Source: an alpha proteobacterium U9-1i
Lineage (GTDB): Bacteria > Pseudomonadota > Alphaproteobacteria > Caulobacterales > Aquidulcibacteraceae
Reading direction: 5' to 3'
Assembly (NCBI GenBank): GCA_000974665.1
Contig: BBSY01000002.1
Location: 372,001-436,000, forward strand
DNA length: 64,000 nt
Within the stretch, counting starts at the first letter, position 1, and each line of letters starts with the position of its first letter. The position numbers and the translations under genes are program-made. Shown piece after piece: positions 30,775 to 41,124 of this stretch. The notes beneath the pieces are model-generated. The model worked only from the letters and a program-made list of their open reading frames with translations. It was not told the DNA's origin and did not search any database.

Positions 30775-32106
30775 ATGCGTCTGGCCTGGATTGCGGCGCC
30801 CGTCGTCGGCGTAGCAGCGTGCTTGGGCGCTTTGGCCTGGTCGGCCCCCGATGATCGCGATCGCGGCGACATTTACCGTCAACTCGAATTGTTCGCCGAC
30901 GTGCTCGCGCGCGTTGAGCAAGAATACGTCGTCGAGATTGATGAAGCAGAGGCCATGGAAGCGGCCATCAACGGCATGCTCTCCTCGCTCGATCCGCACT
31001 CCTCCTACATGAACGCGACCGCCTACCGTGACATGCAGGTGCAAACCCGTGGCGAGTACGGCGGCCTCGGCATCGAGATCACCCAGGATGAAGGCGTGAT
31101 CCGCGTCGTCTCGCCGATCGACGAAACGCCCGCGAGCCGCGCCGGCATTCTGGCCGGTGACTTCATCACCGCCGTCGACGGCGCCTCGATTGTCGGTCTC
31201 ACGGTGAACGACGCCGTCACGCACATGCGCGGCGCGCCAGGCACCACCATCACCATCACCATCGCGCGCGAAGGCGTTGAGCCGTTCGACGTTCCGATCA
31301 CACGCGAAGTCATCAATGTGCGCTCTGTCACCGCGCGCATGGAAGGCACGGATGTCGGCTACATCCGCATCTCCACTTTCAACGAACGCACCGCCTCGAT
31401 GTTGCAGGACGCGATCCGCACCGTGCGCCGCGAAGGCGGCGCCAATCTGCGCGGCGTGGTGATCGATCTGCGCAACAACCCAGGCGGCCTGCTCGATCAA
31501 TCCATTGAAGTGAGCGATGCCTTCCTCGAAGGCGGCGAAGTGGTTTCCACACGCGGCCGCCAACCGGGCGACGTGCAACGCTACAACGCCCGCCGTGGCG
31601 ACGATCTCCAGGGCCTGCCCATCGCCGTGCTGATCAATGGCGCCTCTGCCTCGGCCGCTGAAATCGTCGCTGGCGCACTGCAGGATCGCAACCGCGCCGT
31701 GCTCATCGGCATGGATTCTTTCGGCAAAGGCTCCGTTCAAACCGTGATCCCGCTGCAAGGCGGTCGTGACGGCGCGCTGCGTCTCACCACTGCGCGCTAC
31801 TACACGCCTGCTGGCCGTTCGATCCAAGGCGCGGGCATCACGCCCGACATCGAGATCGCCGCACGCCGCGTGGATCCCGCGAGCCTCCCTGCAGGCATCA
31901 CCGAAGCCGATCTGCCGAACGCGCTCGACAACGAAAACGGCGCCACGCGCCGCGCCGCGCACGTGCCGGACGATCAACCGCCGGCTGACTGGGACGCAGA
32001 GCAGGATTACCAGCTGCAACGCGCGCTCACGCTCTTGCGCAACGGCACGGTGGCGGAGCGTATCCGCACACGCGCAAGCGCGGTCGCGGCGCACGCCTCG
32101 CGTTAA
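30775..32106 (+). CDS. Carboxy-terminal processing protease (S41 family, CtpA-like)
   Basis: A 443-residue secreted protease. An N-terminal signal anchor (MRLAWIAAPVVGVAACLGA) is followed by a PDZ domain with GLGIEITQDEGVIRVVSPI near residue 97. The peptidase core has the catalytic serine in NGASASAAEIVAGAL and the lysine in DSFGKGSVQ about 26 residues later. The C-terminal tail is charged. GGGGAGAG before the ATG fixes the start. These enzymes act on periplasmic proteins, often on cell-wall hydrolases such as the neighbouring EnvC type. Confidence 0.92.
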   Translation: MRLAWIAAPVVGVAACLGALAWSAPDDRDRGDIYRQLELFADVLARVEQEYVVEIDEAEAMEAAINGMLSSLDPHSSYMNATAYRDMQVQTRGEYGGLGIEITQDEGVIRVVSPIDETPASRAGILAGDFITAVDGASIVGLTVNDAVTHMRGAPGTTITITIAREGVEPFDVPITREVINVRSVTARMEGTDVGYIRISTFNERTASMLQDAIRTVRREGGANLRGVVIDLRNNPGGLLDQSIEVSDAFLEGGEVVSTRGRQPGDVQRYNARRGDDLQGLPIAVLINGASASAAEIVAGALQDRNRAVLIGMDSFGKGSVQTVIPLQGGRDGALRLTTARYYTPAGRSIQGAGITPDIEIAARRVDPASLPAGITEADLPNALDNENGATRRAAHVPDDQPPADWDAEQDYQLQRALTLLRNGTVAERIRTRASAVAAHASR

Positions 32107-32133
32107 GACTTCATCAATACAGCTTAATACCCT

Positions 32134-32145
32134 TGCCAATTGGCA
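32134..32145. promoter_or_regulatory. 12-base perfect palindrome upstream of the deacetylase gene
   Basis: TGCCAATTGGCA reads the same on both strands and lies in the 141-base gap between ctpA and the deacetylase gene, in a locally AT-richer stretch. It could be a dimeric regulator's operator. No nearby -35/-10 pair is clear. Confidence 0.25.
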
Positions 32146-32247
32146 TAGGTGACGTAGCGCGCGAATTCAGCGATGTTTCCAACTCGCTGATTCGTTTGCG
32201 CGAGCGCGATTTTTTGCGGTTTTCTCGCGCGCTTGGTGAAGGTTCCG

Positions 32248-33426
32248 ATGCCGCCTCGGCCTCCCCAGATTCGATTGCCTTTTCGATTGCCGCAGGTGAA
32301 CCACAAGCTCGCGTCGTTGGGCGCTGCAGCTGTGCTCGGCATCGCTGCGCTCGTCTCCATTCAAATCTTTGGCGATCCATCCGCCGCGGGGCCCCGCCGC
32401 ATCATCGCGCTAGACCCGAGCGCCGCGTCCGCTGAATCGGCGCCGCGCATCGAGTTCGGCGCCGCCGCCGCTGAAGGCGAGATGCAAGCGTTCGGCCTCG
32501 ACGAGCTGCCGGCCTATTACGAGGGCGCGGAGGGCATGGAGGTTGGCGCCGACGGCCAACTCCACGTCGCCGTCGTTGAAACACCAACGGCGCAGGGCGC
32601 GCGTCCGGCCGCATCGCCACTGCCGCGCGCTCCAATCGCCGGCCTCACCGAGCAAGGCGCCAACGGCCTGCTGCCGATCATTGCGCAAAACGGCCGCACT
32701 CCGGCGCAGGCCTACGCACGACCCTTCAGCGCGCAAGCCTCACGGCCGTCGATCGCTATCGTCATCGGCGGCCTTGGCTTCAATGCACGCGCCACCACGC
32801 AGGCGATCGATGAGCTACCGGCCGCGGTAACGCTCTCCTTCGTGCCCTACGCCGCCGATCTGCAAACCTGGATCGATCGTGCCCGCGCGCGCGGCCATGA
32901 AGTGATGCTTGAGCTGCCGATGGAGCCGTTCGATCCGGAAGCCGACGACACCGGCCCGCAGACTTTGCTTGCCTCCGCGCCCGCGCAACAGAACAGCCAA
33001 CGCCTGTTGCAACTCCTGTCCAAGGGCGCCGGCTATTTCGGCGTCACCAATTACCAGGGCGCGCGCTTCGCCACGTCCGCGCAAGCCTCGGCGCCTGTCG
33101 TTCAAGAGCTTCGCCGACGGGGCCTTGTGTTCATCTCAAGCGGCATCGGTCAACGCACCGCGCTCAGCGTGGAAGCGCAGCGCGCCGGCCTTCCGAGCAC
33201 CGCCGCGGACCGCATCATCGATGCGCGGCGCGAAGCTGACGCCATCGACGAGCAATTGCTGAATCTCGAAGCGCTCGCACTGCAGAATCAAAGCGCCATC
33301 GGCGCGGGCTTTGCCTATCCTGTCACCATGGAGCAGGTCGGCCGCTGGGCTCGCGATATTGAATCGCGCGGGTATCAACTCGCGCCCGCGTCGGCCGTGC
33401 TCACCGCACGCGCCGCGCGCCGATGA
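32248..33426 (+). CDS. Divergent polysaccharide deacetylase family protein
   Basis: A protein of about 392 residues. One N-terminal hydrophobic anchor (LASLGAAAVLGIAALVSIQI) and a variable linker precede the deacetylase-like domain. This starts at SIAIVIGGLGFNARATTQAI near residue 170 and contains HEVMLELPMEPFDPE. Members keep the fold but lack several metal ligands of active NodB enzymes, so enzyme activity is uncertain. GAAGG six bases before the ATG at 32248 supports this start; a GTG or TTG lies just upstream. It overlaps rppH by 4 bases and follows ctpA, the usual alphaproteobacterial order. Confidence 0.88.
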   Translation: MPPRPPQIRLPFRLPQVNHKLASLGAAAVLGIAALVSIQIFGDPSAAGPRRIIALDPSAASAESAPRIEFGAAAAEGEMQAFGLDELPAYYEGAEGMEVGADGQLHVAVVETPTAQGARPAASPLPRAPIAGLTEQGANGLLPIIAQNGRTPAQAYARPFSAQASRPSIAIVIGGLGFNARATTQAIDELPAAVTLSFVPYAADLQTWIDRARARGHEVMLELPMEPFDPEADDTGPQTLLASAPAQQNSQRLLQLLSKGAGYFGVTNYQGARFATSAQASAPVVQELRRRGLVFISSGIGQRTALSVEAQRAGLPSTAADRIIDARREADAIDEQLLNLEALALQNQSAIGAGFAYPVTMEQVGRWARDIESRGYQLAPASAVLTARAARR

Positions 33427-33923
33427 ACATACAGACGTCTCGCCCCCTCTATCGCCCAAATGTCGGCCTCGCGTTGTTCCACAAACACGGCATGGTTTTC
33501 TTTGGTCGTCGCAAAGGCGCCGAAGGCCCGTATCAGTGGCAAATGCCGCAGGGCGGCGTTGATAGAGGTGAATCGGCGCGTGACGCAGCGTTCCGTGAAA
33601 TGGAAGAGGAAATTGGCGTACGCGCTGAGCATGTAGATCTGCTCGAAGAGACGGCAGATTGGCTACATTACGATTTCCCCACGGAGTTGCGCGCGCGCAT
33701 GAAGCAACGCGGCCCTTACGTTGGGCAAAAGCAGAAATGGTTCGCCTTCCGGTTCAAGGGTCGCGACTCTGACATCAGACTCGACGTACATTCCCCTGAG
33801 TTCAGCGATTGGCGCTGGGGCGCGCTCGAGACCGCGCCTGATCTTGTGATACCGTTCAAGCGGCCCACCTACGAAGAGGTCGCGAAGCGGTTCAAGAAAT
33901 ATACGGCTGGGGATCAACCATGA
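33423..33923 (+). CDS. rppH: RNA pyrophosphohydrolase
   Basis: Removes pyrophosphate from mRNA 5' ends and so starts decay. A 166-residue Nudix protein: RPNVGLALFHKHGMVFFGRR, WQMPQGGVDRGE, then the Nudix box GGVDRGESARDAAFREMEEE at about 42-61. The C terminus FKRPTYEEVAKRF is usual. The ATG overlaps the preceding TGA (ATGA), indicating coupling to the deacetylase gene. Confidence 0.94.
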   Translation: MNIQTSRPLYRPNVGLALFHKHGMVFFGRRKGAEGPYQWQMPQGGVDRGESARDAAFREMEEEIGVRAEHVDLLEETADWLHYDFPTELRARMKQRGPYVGQKQKWFAFRFKGRDSDIRLDVHSPEFSDWRWGALETAPDLVIPFKRPTYEEVAKRFKKYTAGDQP

Positions 33924-33934
33924 TTGGAAGTTCT

Positions 33935-33985
33935 GCCTCGGCTTCAGGCCGAGTGGATACCGGTCGGCCGCCCGGAAGCCGAGGC
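33935..33985. repeat. Inverted repeat with perfect 11-base arms after rppH
   Basis: GCCTCGGCTTC at 33935-33945 pairs exactly with GAAGCCGAGGC at 33975-33985, with a 29-base loop that can itself fold. A second small hairpin, GAATC-taa-GATTC, follows at once (33986-33998). There is no T-run, so it is not a classic terminator. It may stabilise or end the rppH transcript. Confidence 0.45.
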
Positions 33986-34071
33986 GAATCTAAGATTCGC
34001 GCGCGTCCGAACGCAAAACCGCTTCACACTTTTTCTGGCCGCGCGCGCGGCGCTGCAAGAGCGCCCCGCGC

Positions 34072-34923
34072 ATGAAGCGTTCAACAGGCAACGTAACGCC
34101 CGTCGTGTTTGTGCACGGCGCGTTTTGCGGCGGCTGGGCGTTCGACGCCTTCCGCGAACCGTTCGAGGCCGCGGGCTTCGAAACCCACGCGCCCAATCTT
34201 CCGCATCACGAACGCGGCGCCGATCTCGAGGAACTCGCGAAAGCCGGCGTGAAAGAATACGCGCACGCGATCGGGCACTATCTGCGCGGGCTGCGTGCGC
34301 CGCCGGTTTTGGTCGGCCATTCGCTCGGCGGGCTCGTCTCACAAATCGTCGCCACGCACATCGACGTGCAAGGCCTTGTGCTGCTCGCCCCGTCCGCACC
34401 TTGGGGCGTCATGCCGACAACGCTTGAGGAGCACGGCAATCAATTTGGCCTGACGCTGCTTGGCGATTATTGGCGTCGGCCGATCCCGCCCGATTATCGG
34501 GTGGCGCGTTCGAACACGCTCGACCGCTTGGAGCGCGATGAAGCGCGGCGTACCTTTGCGCGATTCGTGCCGGAAAGCGGCCGCGCGGTGCGCGAAGCGA
34601 TGCAATGGTGGCTCGATCATGCGATGTCGGCGCAGGCGCCGGTTTACAAAATCTCCGCGCCGGTGCTCGCGATCGGCGGCGGCAAGGATCGCGTGAACCC
34701 GGCGTCTACGGTCCGGCGCATCGTCAACCGTTTCCCAACCGGCCAGGCGCATTTCCACGAGTTTCCGGAGATGAGCCATTGGCTGATCGGCGAGCCGGAA
34801 GCCAACCAAGTGTCCGATCTCGTGCTCGCCTGGATGCAAGCACGCGGCATTGGCGTGAAGCCGCAAAAGCCGAAGCGCAAAACGCTGTCGCTGTTCGGCT
34901 TAGGCGAACGCGCAGGCGCCTAA
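34072..34923 (+). CDS. Alpha/beta hydrolase
   Basis: A 283-residue soluble hydrolase. PVVFVHGAFCGGWAFDAFRE gives the oxyanion-hole region, GHSLGG near residue 83 carries the nucleophile serine, the acid is probably in GGGKDRVNPA, and the histidine in FPEMSHWLIGEPE. The C terminus is basic (KPQKPKRKTLSLFG). The substrate is unknown. The stop overlaps that of the convergent phosphoesterase by 4 bases. Confidence 0.85.
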   Translation: MKRSTGNVTPVVFVHGAFCGGWAFDAFREPFEAAGFETHAPNLPHHERGADLEELAKAGVKEYAHAIGHYLRGLRAPPVLVGHSLGGLVSQIVATHIDVQGLVLLAPSAPWGVMPTTLEEHGNQFGLTLLGDYWRRPIPPDYRVARSNTLDRLERDEARRTFARFVPESGRAVREAMQWWLDHAMSAQAPVYKISAPVLAIGGGKDRVNPASTVRRIVNRFPTGQAHFHEFPEMSHWLIGEPEANQVSDLVLAWMQARGIGVKPQKPKRKTLSLFGLGERAGA

Positions 34924-35894
34924 GCTGCTGCGCGCTCGTGCGCGCTGCGAATTGTGATCAGCACAATTTCCGGCGGATTGAGAAAGCGCACCGGCAGAAT
35001 GCTCGTGCCGATGCCGCCAGTCACATACATGGTCTTGCCGGCTTCTTGCGTCAGATGGCAGGCGTAGTTCGGATTGTTCAGCGGCACGATCGGCCGGCCA
35101 ATCAACGGGATCGTCACCTGCCCACAATGGCCGTGGCCCGCGAGAATGAGCGCGGCCCCTTCCGGGATTTCAGGAAACACATCGGGTGAGTGGGAAAGTA
35201 CGATCGTATCGGCGCCTGCGGGGGCGCCATCGATCGCCTCCGCATAACTCGGCTCACCAGTCCAATCGTCCTCTAGGCCCGCAACAATGATCGCGCCGCC
35301 ATCGCGCTCAATCACGACATTGCGATTCCACAGCGCCGCGACGCCCGCGTCCTGCAAGGCTGTGGTGATGCTCTGGCGGCTGTACCAGCTATCGTGATTG
35401 CCGATCACCGCAACCACGCCCAGCGGCGCTTCAAGCGCCGCGAAGGTGGCGATGCCGCCGAGGATTTCGTTTTGCTCGACCGGCGTCCGTTCGGCTTCCG
35501 GCTCATGCCCAGCCGCATAATCGCCCAGCAGCACGACAAGATCAGGCCGCAACCCGTTCACGCGGCCAACGATGCGTCCCATCCGCGCCACGCTGACGTG
35601 CGGTCCGCCGACATGCGTGTCGCTCAGCGCCGCGATGGTGATCGGCGCGCCGCGCCAATGCTCACTGACGATCTCGACGCGCCGTATCGCGAGTTGGTTC
35701 GGTTCGATGAACCACGCATAGATGTTGAGCCAATACGCGGTTTCAAACAGCGCGACGGCGACGCCGATGATCCAACGCTTGCGGTTGCTTAAACCGTTCC
35801 AATGCTGCACGAGCCACCAGCTCGCCCAAGCGATGAGCGCAAAGCCGAGGATCGCGCCAACGAGTGCGGGCCAGAGTTGGGGGTGAGGCATCAT
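34920..35894 (-). CDS. Membrane-anchored metallophosphoesterase
   Basis: A 324-residue protein with two N-terminal hydrophobic segments (about 8-28 and 45-62), then a calcineurin-like phosphoesterase domain. This shows ALSDTHVGGPH (first metal site), LLGDYAAG, VIGNHDSWY, and a C-terminal GHGHCGQV. The layout matches YaeI-like phosphodiesterases acting near the membrane. The substrate is unknown. The repeat at 35912 lies just upstream of its start. Confidence 0.87.
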   Translation of the reverse strand: MMPHPQLWPALVGAILGFALIAWASWWLVQHWNGLSNRKRWIIGVAVALFETAYWLNIYAWFIEPNQLAIRRVEIVSEHWRGAPITIAALSDTHVGGPHVSVARMGRIVGRVNGLRPDLVVLLGDYAAGHEPEAERTPVEQNEILGGIATFAALEAPLGVVAVIGNHDSWYSRQSITTALQDAGVAALWNRNVVIERDGGAIIVAGLEDDWTGEPSYAEAIDGAPAGADTIVLSHSPDVFPEIPEGAALILAGHGHCGQVTIPLIGRPIVPLNNPNYACHLTQEAGKTMYVTGGIGTSILPVRFLNPPEIVLITIRSAHERAAA

Positions 35895-35911
35895 GCGCCT
35901 CGGATGATGTC

Positions 35912-35959
35912 ACCTCTCCCCCGAGAGGGGGAGAGGTCGCTCCGAACTTGTTCGGAGCG
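35912..35959. repeat. Palindromic repeat with two adjacent hairpins
   Basis: ACCTCTCCCCC (35912-35922) pairs with GGGGGAGAGGT (35927-35937) around GAGA. It is followed directly by CGCTCCGAA/TTCGGAGCG (938-946 and 951-959 of the same block). The sequence then runs into a G-rich tract. It has the look of a dispersed extragenic palindromic element and fills the gap between the phosphoesterase start and the atpC stop, where it could also act as a terminator. Confidence 0.75.
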
Positions 35960-36000
35960 GGTGAGGGGGCGGGTGGTCAGGGCAGAAGGGACGTTGAGCC

Positions 36001-36402
36001 TCAGCGCGCCAGTGCGCTCTTGATCGCTTCGGCGCGCGCGATCACCCGTTCGGCGTGGGCGCGTTTGCTTTCGTTGCCGGCGTCGCGCAGATCTTCCTGC
36101 GCGTCCTTCAACTCTTGCTCCAGTGACGCCGCATCGACATCGGCCAGATCGATCGCTTCCTCGGCCAACACCGTAAGCCCTTCCGGCGTCACATCGGCAA
36201 AGCCGCCATTGACGAAGATGCGCCGCTCGCTGCCGTCATCGAGAATGCGCAAGGCGCCGGGCTTCACCATGCTCATCACCGGCGCATGGTTCGGCGACAC
36301 GCCGAACTCGCCTTCCGAGCCCGGCACCACGACGTGGTCCACTAGGCCATGGAACACTTCGCGTTCCGGCGAGACGAGTGCGAAAGAGAGTTTCTCGGTC
36401 AA
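36001..36402 (-). CDS. atpC: F1 ATP synthase epsilon subunit
   Basis: A 133-residue central-stalk and regulatory subunit. SFALVSPEREVFHGLVDHVV and GEFGVSPNHAPVMSMVKPG form the N-terminal beta-sandwich, and the C-terminal helices are Ala/Glu/Arg rich. It begins directly after the atpD stop. It is the last gene of the F1 operon in this window. Confidence 0.95.
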   Translation of the reverse strand: MTEKLSFALVSPEREVFHGLVDHVVVPGSEGEFGVSPNHAPVMSMVKPGALRILDDGSERRIFVNGGFADVTPEGLTVLAEEAIDLADVDAASLEQELKDAQEDLRDAGNESKRAHAERVIARAEAIKSALAR

Positions 36403-37875
<1,473 letters not shown>

Positions 37876-37962
37876 CTAATTCATCAATCTCGCCGCGATC
37901 ACGCCCGCGACCACGGCCACAAACGGCGCGATGATCAGCGCGAGGCGTGCAACGCGCTTCAC
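37876..37962 (-). CDS. Possible 28-residue membrane microprotein between ohr and atpD
   Basis: GTG start at 37962, TAG at 37876-37878. The predicted peptide begins VKRVARLALII, has a single hydrophobic stretch of about 20 residues (IIAPFVAVVAGVIAA) and a basic N terminus. GAAGG lies just before the GTG, and the start shares one base with the ohr stop (TAGTG), so translation could be coupled. It is too short for confident homology. The alternative is chance reading of a non-coding gap. Confidence 0.45.
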   Translation of the reverse strand: MKRVARLALIIAPFVAVVAGVIAARLMN

Positions 37963-38381
37963 TATCCTTCAATCACCAGCTCAACCGGGATATTGCCCCG
38001 CGTGGCCTTTGAGTACGGGCACACCTGGTGCGCCGCGTCCAAAAGCTCCTGCACTTGCCCGCGGTCCATGCCGGGGATGGCGAGCGTGAGTTTCGCGGAG
38101 AGGCCCAACCCGCCCTCCTCGCGGCCGATGCCGACTTCGCACGTCACAACCGCTTTCGAAGCATCGATCTTCTTCTGCCCCGCCACAAACGCCACAGCGC
38201 TGTTGAAGCAATTGGCGTAGCCAAGCGCGAACAATTGCTCGGGGTTGGCGCCTTCGCCAGAACCGCCAAGGCCCTTGGAATGCTCCATGTGGAAGTAAAG
38301 TCCGCCCTCGGCGAGCGCGACCTTGCCACCGGCGCGGCCGCCCTGCGAAATCGCCTTCGTCTTGTAGAGTGCGTCTGCCAT
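37962..38381 (-). CDS. ohr: Organic hydroperoxide resistance protein (Ohr)
   Basis: Thiol peroxidase that reduces organic and fatty-acid hydroperoxides. The 139-residue Ohr/OsmC protein has its two redox cysteines at C58 (LGYANCFNSA) and C121 (HQVCPYSKATRGN); the second motif marks the Ohr rather than the OsmC subgroup. It sits inside the F1 ATP synthase operon, 12 bases after the dioxygenase gene. No ohrR-type regulator is adjacent. Confidence 0.92.
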   Translation of the reverse strand: MADALYKTKAISQGGRAGGKVALAEGGLYFHMEHSKGLGGSGEGANPEQLFALGYANCFNSAVAFVAGQKKIDASKAVVTCEVGIGREEGGLGLSAKLTLAIPGMDRGQVQELLDAAHQVCPYSKATRGNIPVELVIEG

Positions 38382-38393
38382 GCTCGCTCTCCT

Positions 38394-39236
38394 TCAGGCC
38401 TTGAAGCCATAAACACGCCGCAGCGCACGCTGCAGTGTCGCGCCAACAATCGTACGCAAGCGCGGACGCCCGCCGGCCGGCCAAACGAAACGCCCGTTGC
38501 GCACGTCTTGCGGCAAGCGGCGGAATCGGCGCCCGGTGCGCTGATCGCCGTGCATCAATGTGTGATAGTCACTGCCTTCGAAGAAATAATGCGTCACCAG
38601 CGAACGCCGCGTCCGCGTCGCGTCGCGCACCGGCGAACCGCCGTGCAGCAAATTGGCGGCCCACACGAAGGCTTGGCCTTTCTTCAGCAGCGCGTATTTC
38701 GGCTCAAACCCAAGCGCATCGATCTCGGCGCGAACCGCCGGCTCATACACGGTGCTGTAGCCTGCTTCCGGCGTCACGCCTTCTGGCCGATCACCCGTCA
38801 CCACTGGCGCCACGTGGCTCTTCGGAAAATAGACGAGCGGCCCAGCGTCGGGATGCACGTCTTCAAGCGCTAGCCACACGCCGCACATCAGATGCGCCGG
38901 TTCCGGCGTGAAATGATAAATGTCGGCATGCGGCGCCTGCTGGCTGCCGCGCTCGAAATTCAGCGTCTGAAATGGAAACGGCGTTGCGCTGTAGGCGACG
39001 GCAAGCGCATCGGTCACGCGCTTCAGGCCCGCGAGCGTACGGATTGCATCCGACTTGCGCCAGGCATCTTGAACGCGATTGAAGCCCTGCGCCGCGTAGG
39101 AGCGCACGTCCGCCACCGCTTGATCGCACAAAGCCAGCACGCCCGGCTCTTCGCGCAGGTCAAGCTCAGCATAGCCAAGTTCGGCCATGCTCGACGCGAA
39201 TGCGTCGTTGTGCGCGGGGGCGGCGGCGGCGTTCAC
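38394..39236 (-). CDS. Phytanoyl-CoA dioxygenase-family (Fe/2-oxoglutarate) oxygenase
   Basis: A 280-residue protein with the iron ligands H103 and D105 (APHADIYHFT) and H198 (ANLLHGGSPV), and an arginine near 204-210 for 2-oxoglutarate. GVWLALEDVHPDAGPLVYFP is typical of the family. The substrate is unknown. The start is a GTG two bases after the atpG stop, so it is read from the ATP synthase transcript. The C-terminal 40 residues are basic. Confidence 0.87.
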   Translation of the reverse strand: MNAAAAPAHNDAFASSMAELGYAELDLREEPGVLALCDQAVADVRSYAAQGFNRVQDAWRKSDAIRTLAGLKRVTDALAVAYSATPFPFQTLNFERGSQQAPHADIYHFTPEPAHLMCGVWLALEDVHPDAGPLVYFPKSHVAPVVTGDRPEGVTPEAGYSTVYEPAVRAEIDALGFEPKYALLKKGQAFVWAANLLHGGSPVRDATRTRRSLVTHYFFEGSDYHTLMHGDQRTGRRFRRLPQDVRNGRFVWPAGGRPRLRTIVGATLQRALRRVYGFKA

Positions 39237-39238
39237 CC

Positions 39239-40117
39239 TCAGAGCGCCTCCGCGCCGGAGATGATTTCGATCAGCTCCTTGGTGATGTTGGCTTGGCGCT
39301 GGCGGTTGTAGCGCAGCGTAAGCTTCTTGATCAGATCGCCGGCGTTGCGCGTGGCGTTGTCCATCGCGCTCATCTGCGCGCCATAGAAGCCGGCTTGGTT
39401 TTCAAGCAGACCCTGCAGGATTTGGCCGTTGAGGTAGAGCGGCAGCAAAGCTTCGAGGATTTCCTCTTCGCTCGGCTCGTACTCATACACTGCGCCCTTC
39501 AAATCCGGCGGCGTCACGCCTTCCGGCGCGCGCGCCGGGATCAACTGCGCCGCCGTCGGCACTTGGCTGATGACGGACTTGAACCGCGAAAAGATGAACG
39601 TCGCGACGTCGAACTCGCCAGCGTCGAACAGCTCTTTCACCTTGTCGCCAACGATGTGCGCGGCGTCAGCGCCGACATTGCGGTGTGACGACAAATCGAC
39701 AAAGCCGATGATCAACGACCCGTACATGCGGCGAAGCTGGTCGCGCCCCTTCTTGCCGACGGCGAGAATCTTCACGGTTTTACCCGCCGCTTGCAGCTCC
39801 GTGATCTTCTCACGCGCGAAGCGCACGATCTGCGTATTGAAGCCGCCGCAAAGGCCGCGCTCGCTCGTCGCCACCACAAGCAGATGCACTTGGTCCTTGC
39901 CCGTGCCGCGCAGCAAAGGCGGCGCGCCTTCGCCCGAAACGGCGCTGGCGAGGTTGGCGATCACGCGCGCCATGCGATCGGCATACGGGCGCGCGGCTTC
40001 CGCCGCGCCTTGCGCACGCTTCAGCTTGGCTGCCGCCACCATCTGCATCGCCTTGGTGATCTTCTGCGTGGATTTCACGCTGGCGATGCGATTGCGAAAC
40101 TCTTTTAAGCTGGGCAT
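39239..40117 (-). CDS. atpG: F1 ATP synthase gamma subunit
   Basis: The rotating central shaft, 292 residues. N-terminal [20 protein letters not shown] and [13 protein letters not shown] near residue 80, and a C-terminal helix with [17 protein letters not shown]. It starts directly after the lipoprotein stop and ends two bases before the dioxygenase GTG. In the usual order it would follow atpA and precede atpD without interruption. Confidence 0.96.
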   Translation of the reverse strand: MPSLKEFRNRIASVKSTQKITKAMQMVAAAKLKRAQGAAEAARPYADRMARVIANLASAVSGEGAPPLLRGTGKDQVHLLVVATSERGLCGGFNTQIVRFAREKITELQAAGKTVKILAVGKKGRDQLRRMYGSLIIGFVDLSSHRNVGADAAHIVGDKVKELFDAGEFDVATFIFSRFKSVISQVPTAAQLIPARAPEGVTPPDLKGAVYEYEPSEEEILEALLPLYLNGQILQGLLENQAGFYGAQMSAMDNATRNAGDLIKKLTLRYNRQRQANITKELIEIISGAEAL

Positions 40118-40507
40118 CTATCCACCGTTCGCATTGAGATGGCAGGCGGAGCCGCTCGGCCCCACGGTCAGCGTGCCGCTTTGGCCTGCCGCAAGCGTGT
40201 AATTTACAAACGACGTCGGGCCGGTCTCGACGCGGATGGCCGTTGGCCCAGTGATCGCGCACTCGACGGAATCGAGCGCTGGCTCCGAGCACGCCACTGT
40301 GCCGGGGTCAGAAAGGATCGTGTGACCAGCGACCGACCCTTGCGACTCAAAGCCGACGGTATCGATCAAAGCCGGCACTTCGGTGCAGGCGCCGCCGGTG
40401 CTTTGAGCGACTTCGACAGGCGCTTCGGGCGCCGGCTCGACGTTCGCTGCCTGACCGCATGCGGCCAGCGCAAATGCAGAGAGCGCGAGGGTTGAAAGCT
40501 TCATCAT
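40118..40507 (-). CDS. Small putative lipoprotein, 129 residues
   Basis: Not recognised. It has the lipoprotein signal LSTLALSAFALAACG, a short Pro/Glu-rich linker, and a mature part with four cysteines (GGACTEVPALIDT, TVACSEP, SVECAIT, SACHLNANGG). It is probably disulfide-bonded and anchored in the outer membrane. Its start overlaps the LysE stop (ATGA) and its stop abuts atpG, so it is embedded in the ATP synthase operon. No function can be assigned. Confidence 0.72.
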   Translation of the reverse strand: MMKLSTLALSAFALAACGQAANVEPAPEAPVEVAQSTGGACTEVPALIDTVGFESQGSVAGHTILSDPGTVACSEPALDSVECAITGPTAIRVETGPTSFVNYTLAAGQSGTLTVGPSGSACHLNANGG

Positions 40508-41124
40508 CGCTGCGCCACCACCAAACGCCCCGCAACGGCAACGAAGAAAACGCCGATGGCGCCCTCAAGCCAGCGCACGAACGTGCGGCTCCACGAAATT
40601 TTGCGCGCACGGCTTGCGGCGAAGGCGATGCACGGCATCCAGATCGCCGCTGTCGCGTAATGGATCGCGATCAGCAGCACACCGATCGCCGGCGCGCTCG
40701 GACCAGATGCGAATTGCGGCAACACCGCCAGATAAAACAGCGCCACCTTCGGGTTCAGCGCATTCGTCAAGAATGCTTGCATGAATGGCTGGCTCAACTC
40801 GATCGGCTTAGCGGGCGCCGTTTCGGGCTTCCCGCGCAGCGCGTTCCAGATGAGGCCCGCGCCAAGCCACGCCAGATAAATAGCGCCGATGATCTTCACC
40901 GCGAGGAACAAGGCCGGGATTGCCACCAGCACGTTGAGCAACCCGAAGCCGATCAACGCCGCGTAGTAAAATCCACCCGCGACAATGCCCGCCGCCGCCG
41001 CCAAGCCTGCGCGCAATCCACCACGCGCCGCGTGGCTCGCAACCAGGAGCGTGTCCGGTCCGGGAGAGAGCGTCGCGGCCAGCGCAAGCGCTGTCCAGGC
41101 CAAGAGAGCGGCGGGTTCGATCAC
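40504..41124 (-). CDS. LysE-family amino-acid exporter
   Basis: A 206-residue inner-membrane protein with about six helices. The N-terminal motif [20 protein letters not shown] and [16 protein letters not shown] are typical of LysE/RhtB exporters. The substrate is unknown. The GTG start overlaps the atpA TGA (GTGA), so it is read with atpA. A transport gene inside an F1 operon is unusual. Confidence 0.9.
   Translation of the reverse strand: MIEPAALLAWTALALAATLSPGPDTLLVASHAARGGLRAGLAAAAGIVAGGFYYAALIGFGLLNVLVAIPALFLAVKIIGAIYLAWLGAGLIWNALRGKPETAPAKPIELSQPFMQAFLTNALNPKVALFYLAVLPQFASGPSAPAIGVLLIAIHYATAAIWMPCIAFAASRARKISWSRTFVRWLEGAIGVFFVAVAGRLVVAQR

Noticed and set aside
30475-32139. A 554-codon frame antisense to envC/ctpA
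   Set aside because: Composition (His, Arg, Ala rich) is typical of the opposite strand of high-GC genes; the plus strand encodes a complete S41 protease.
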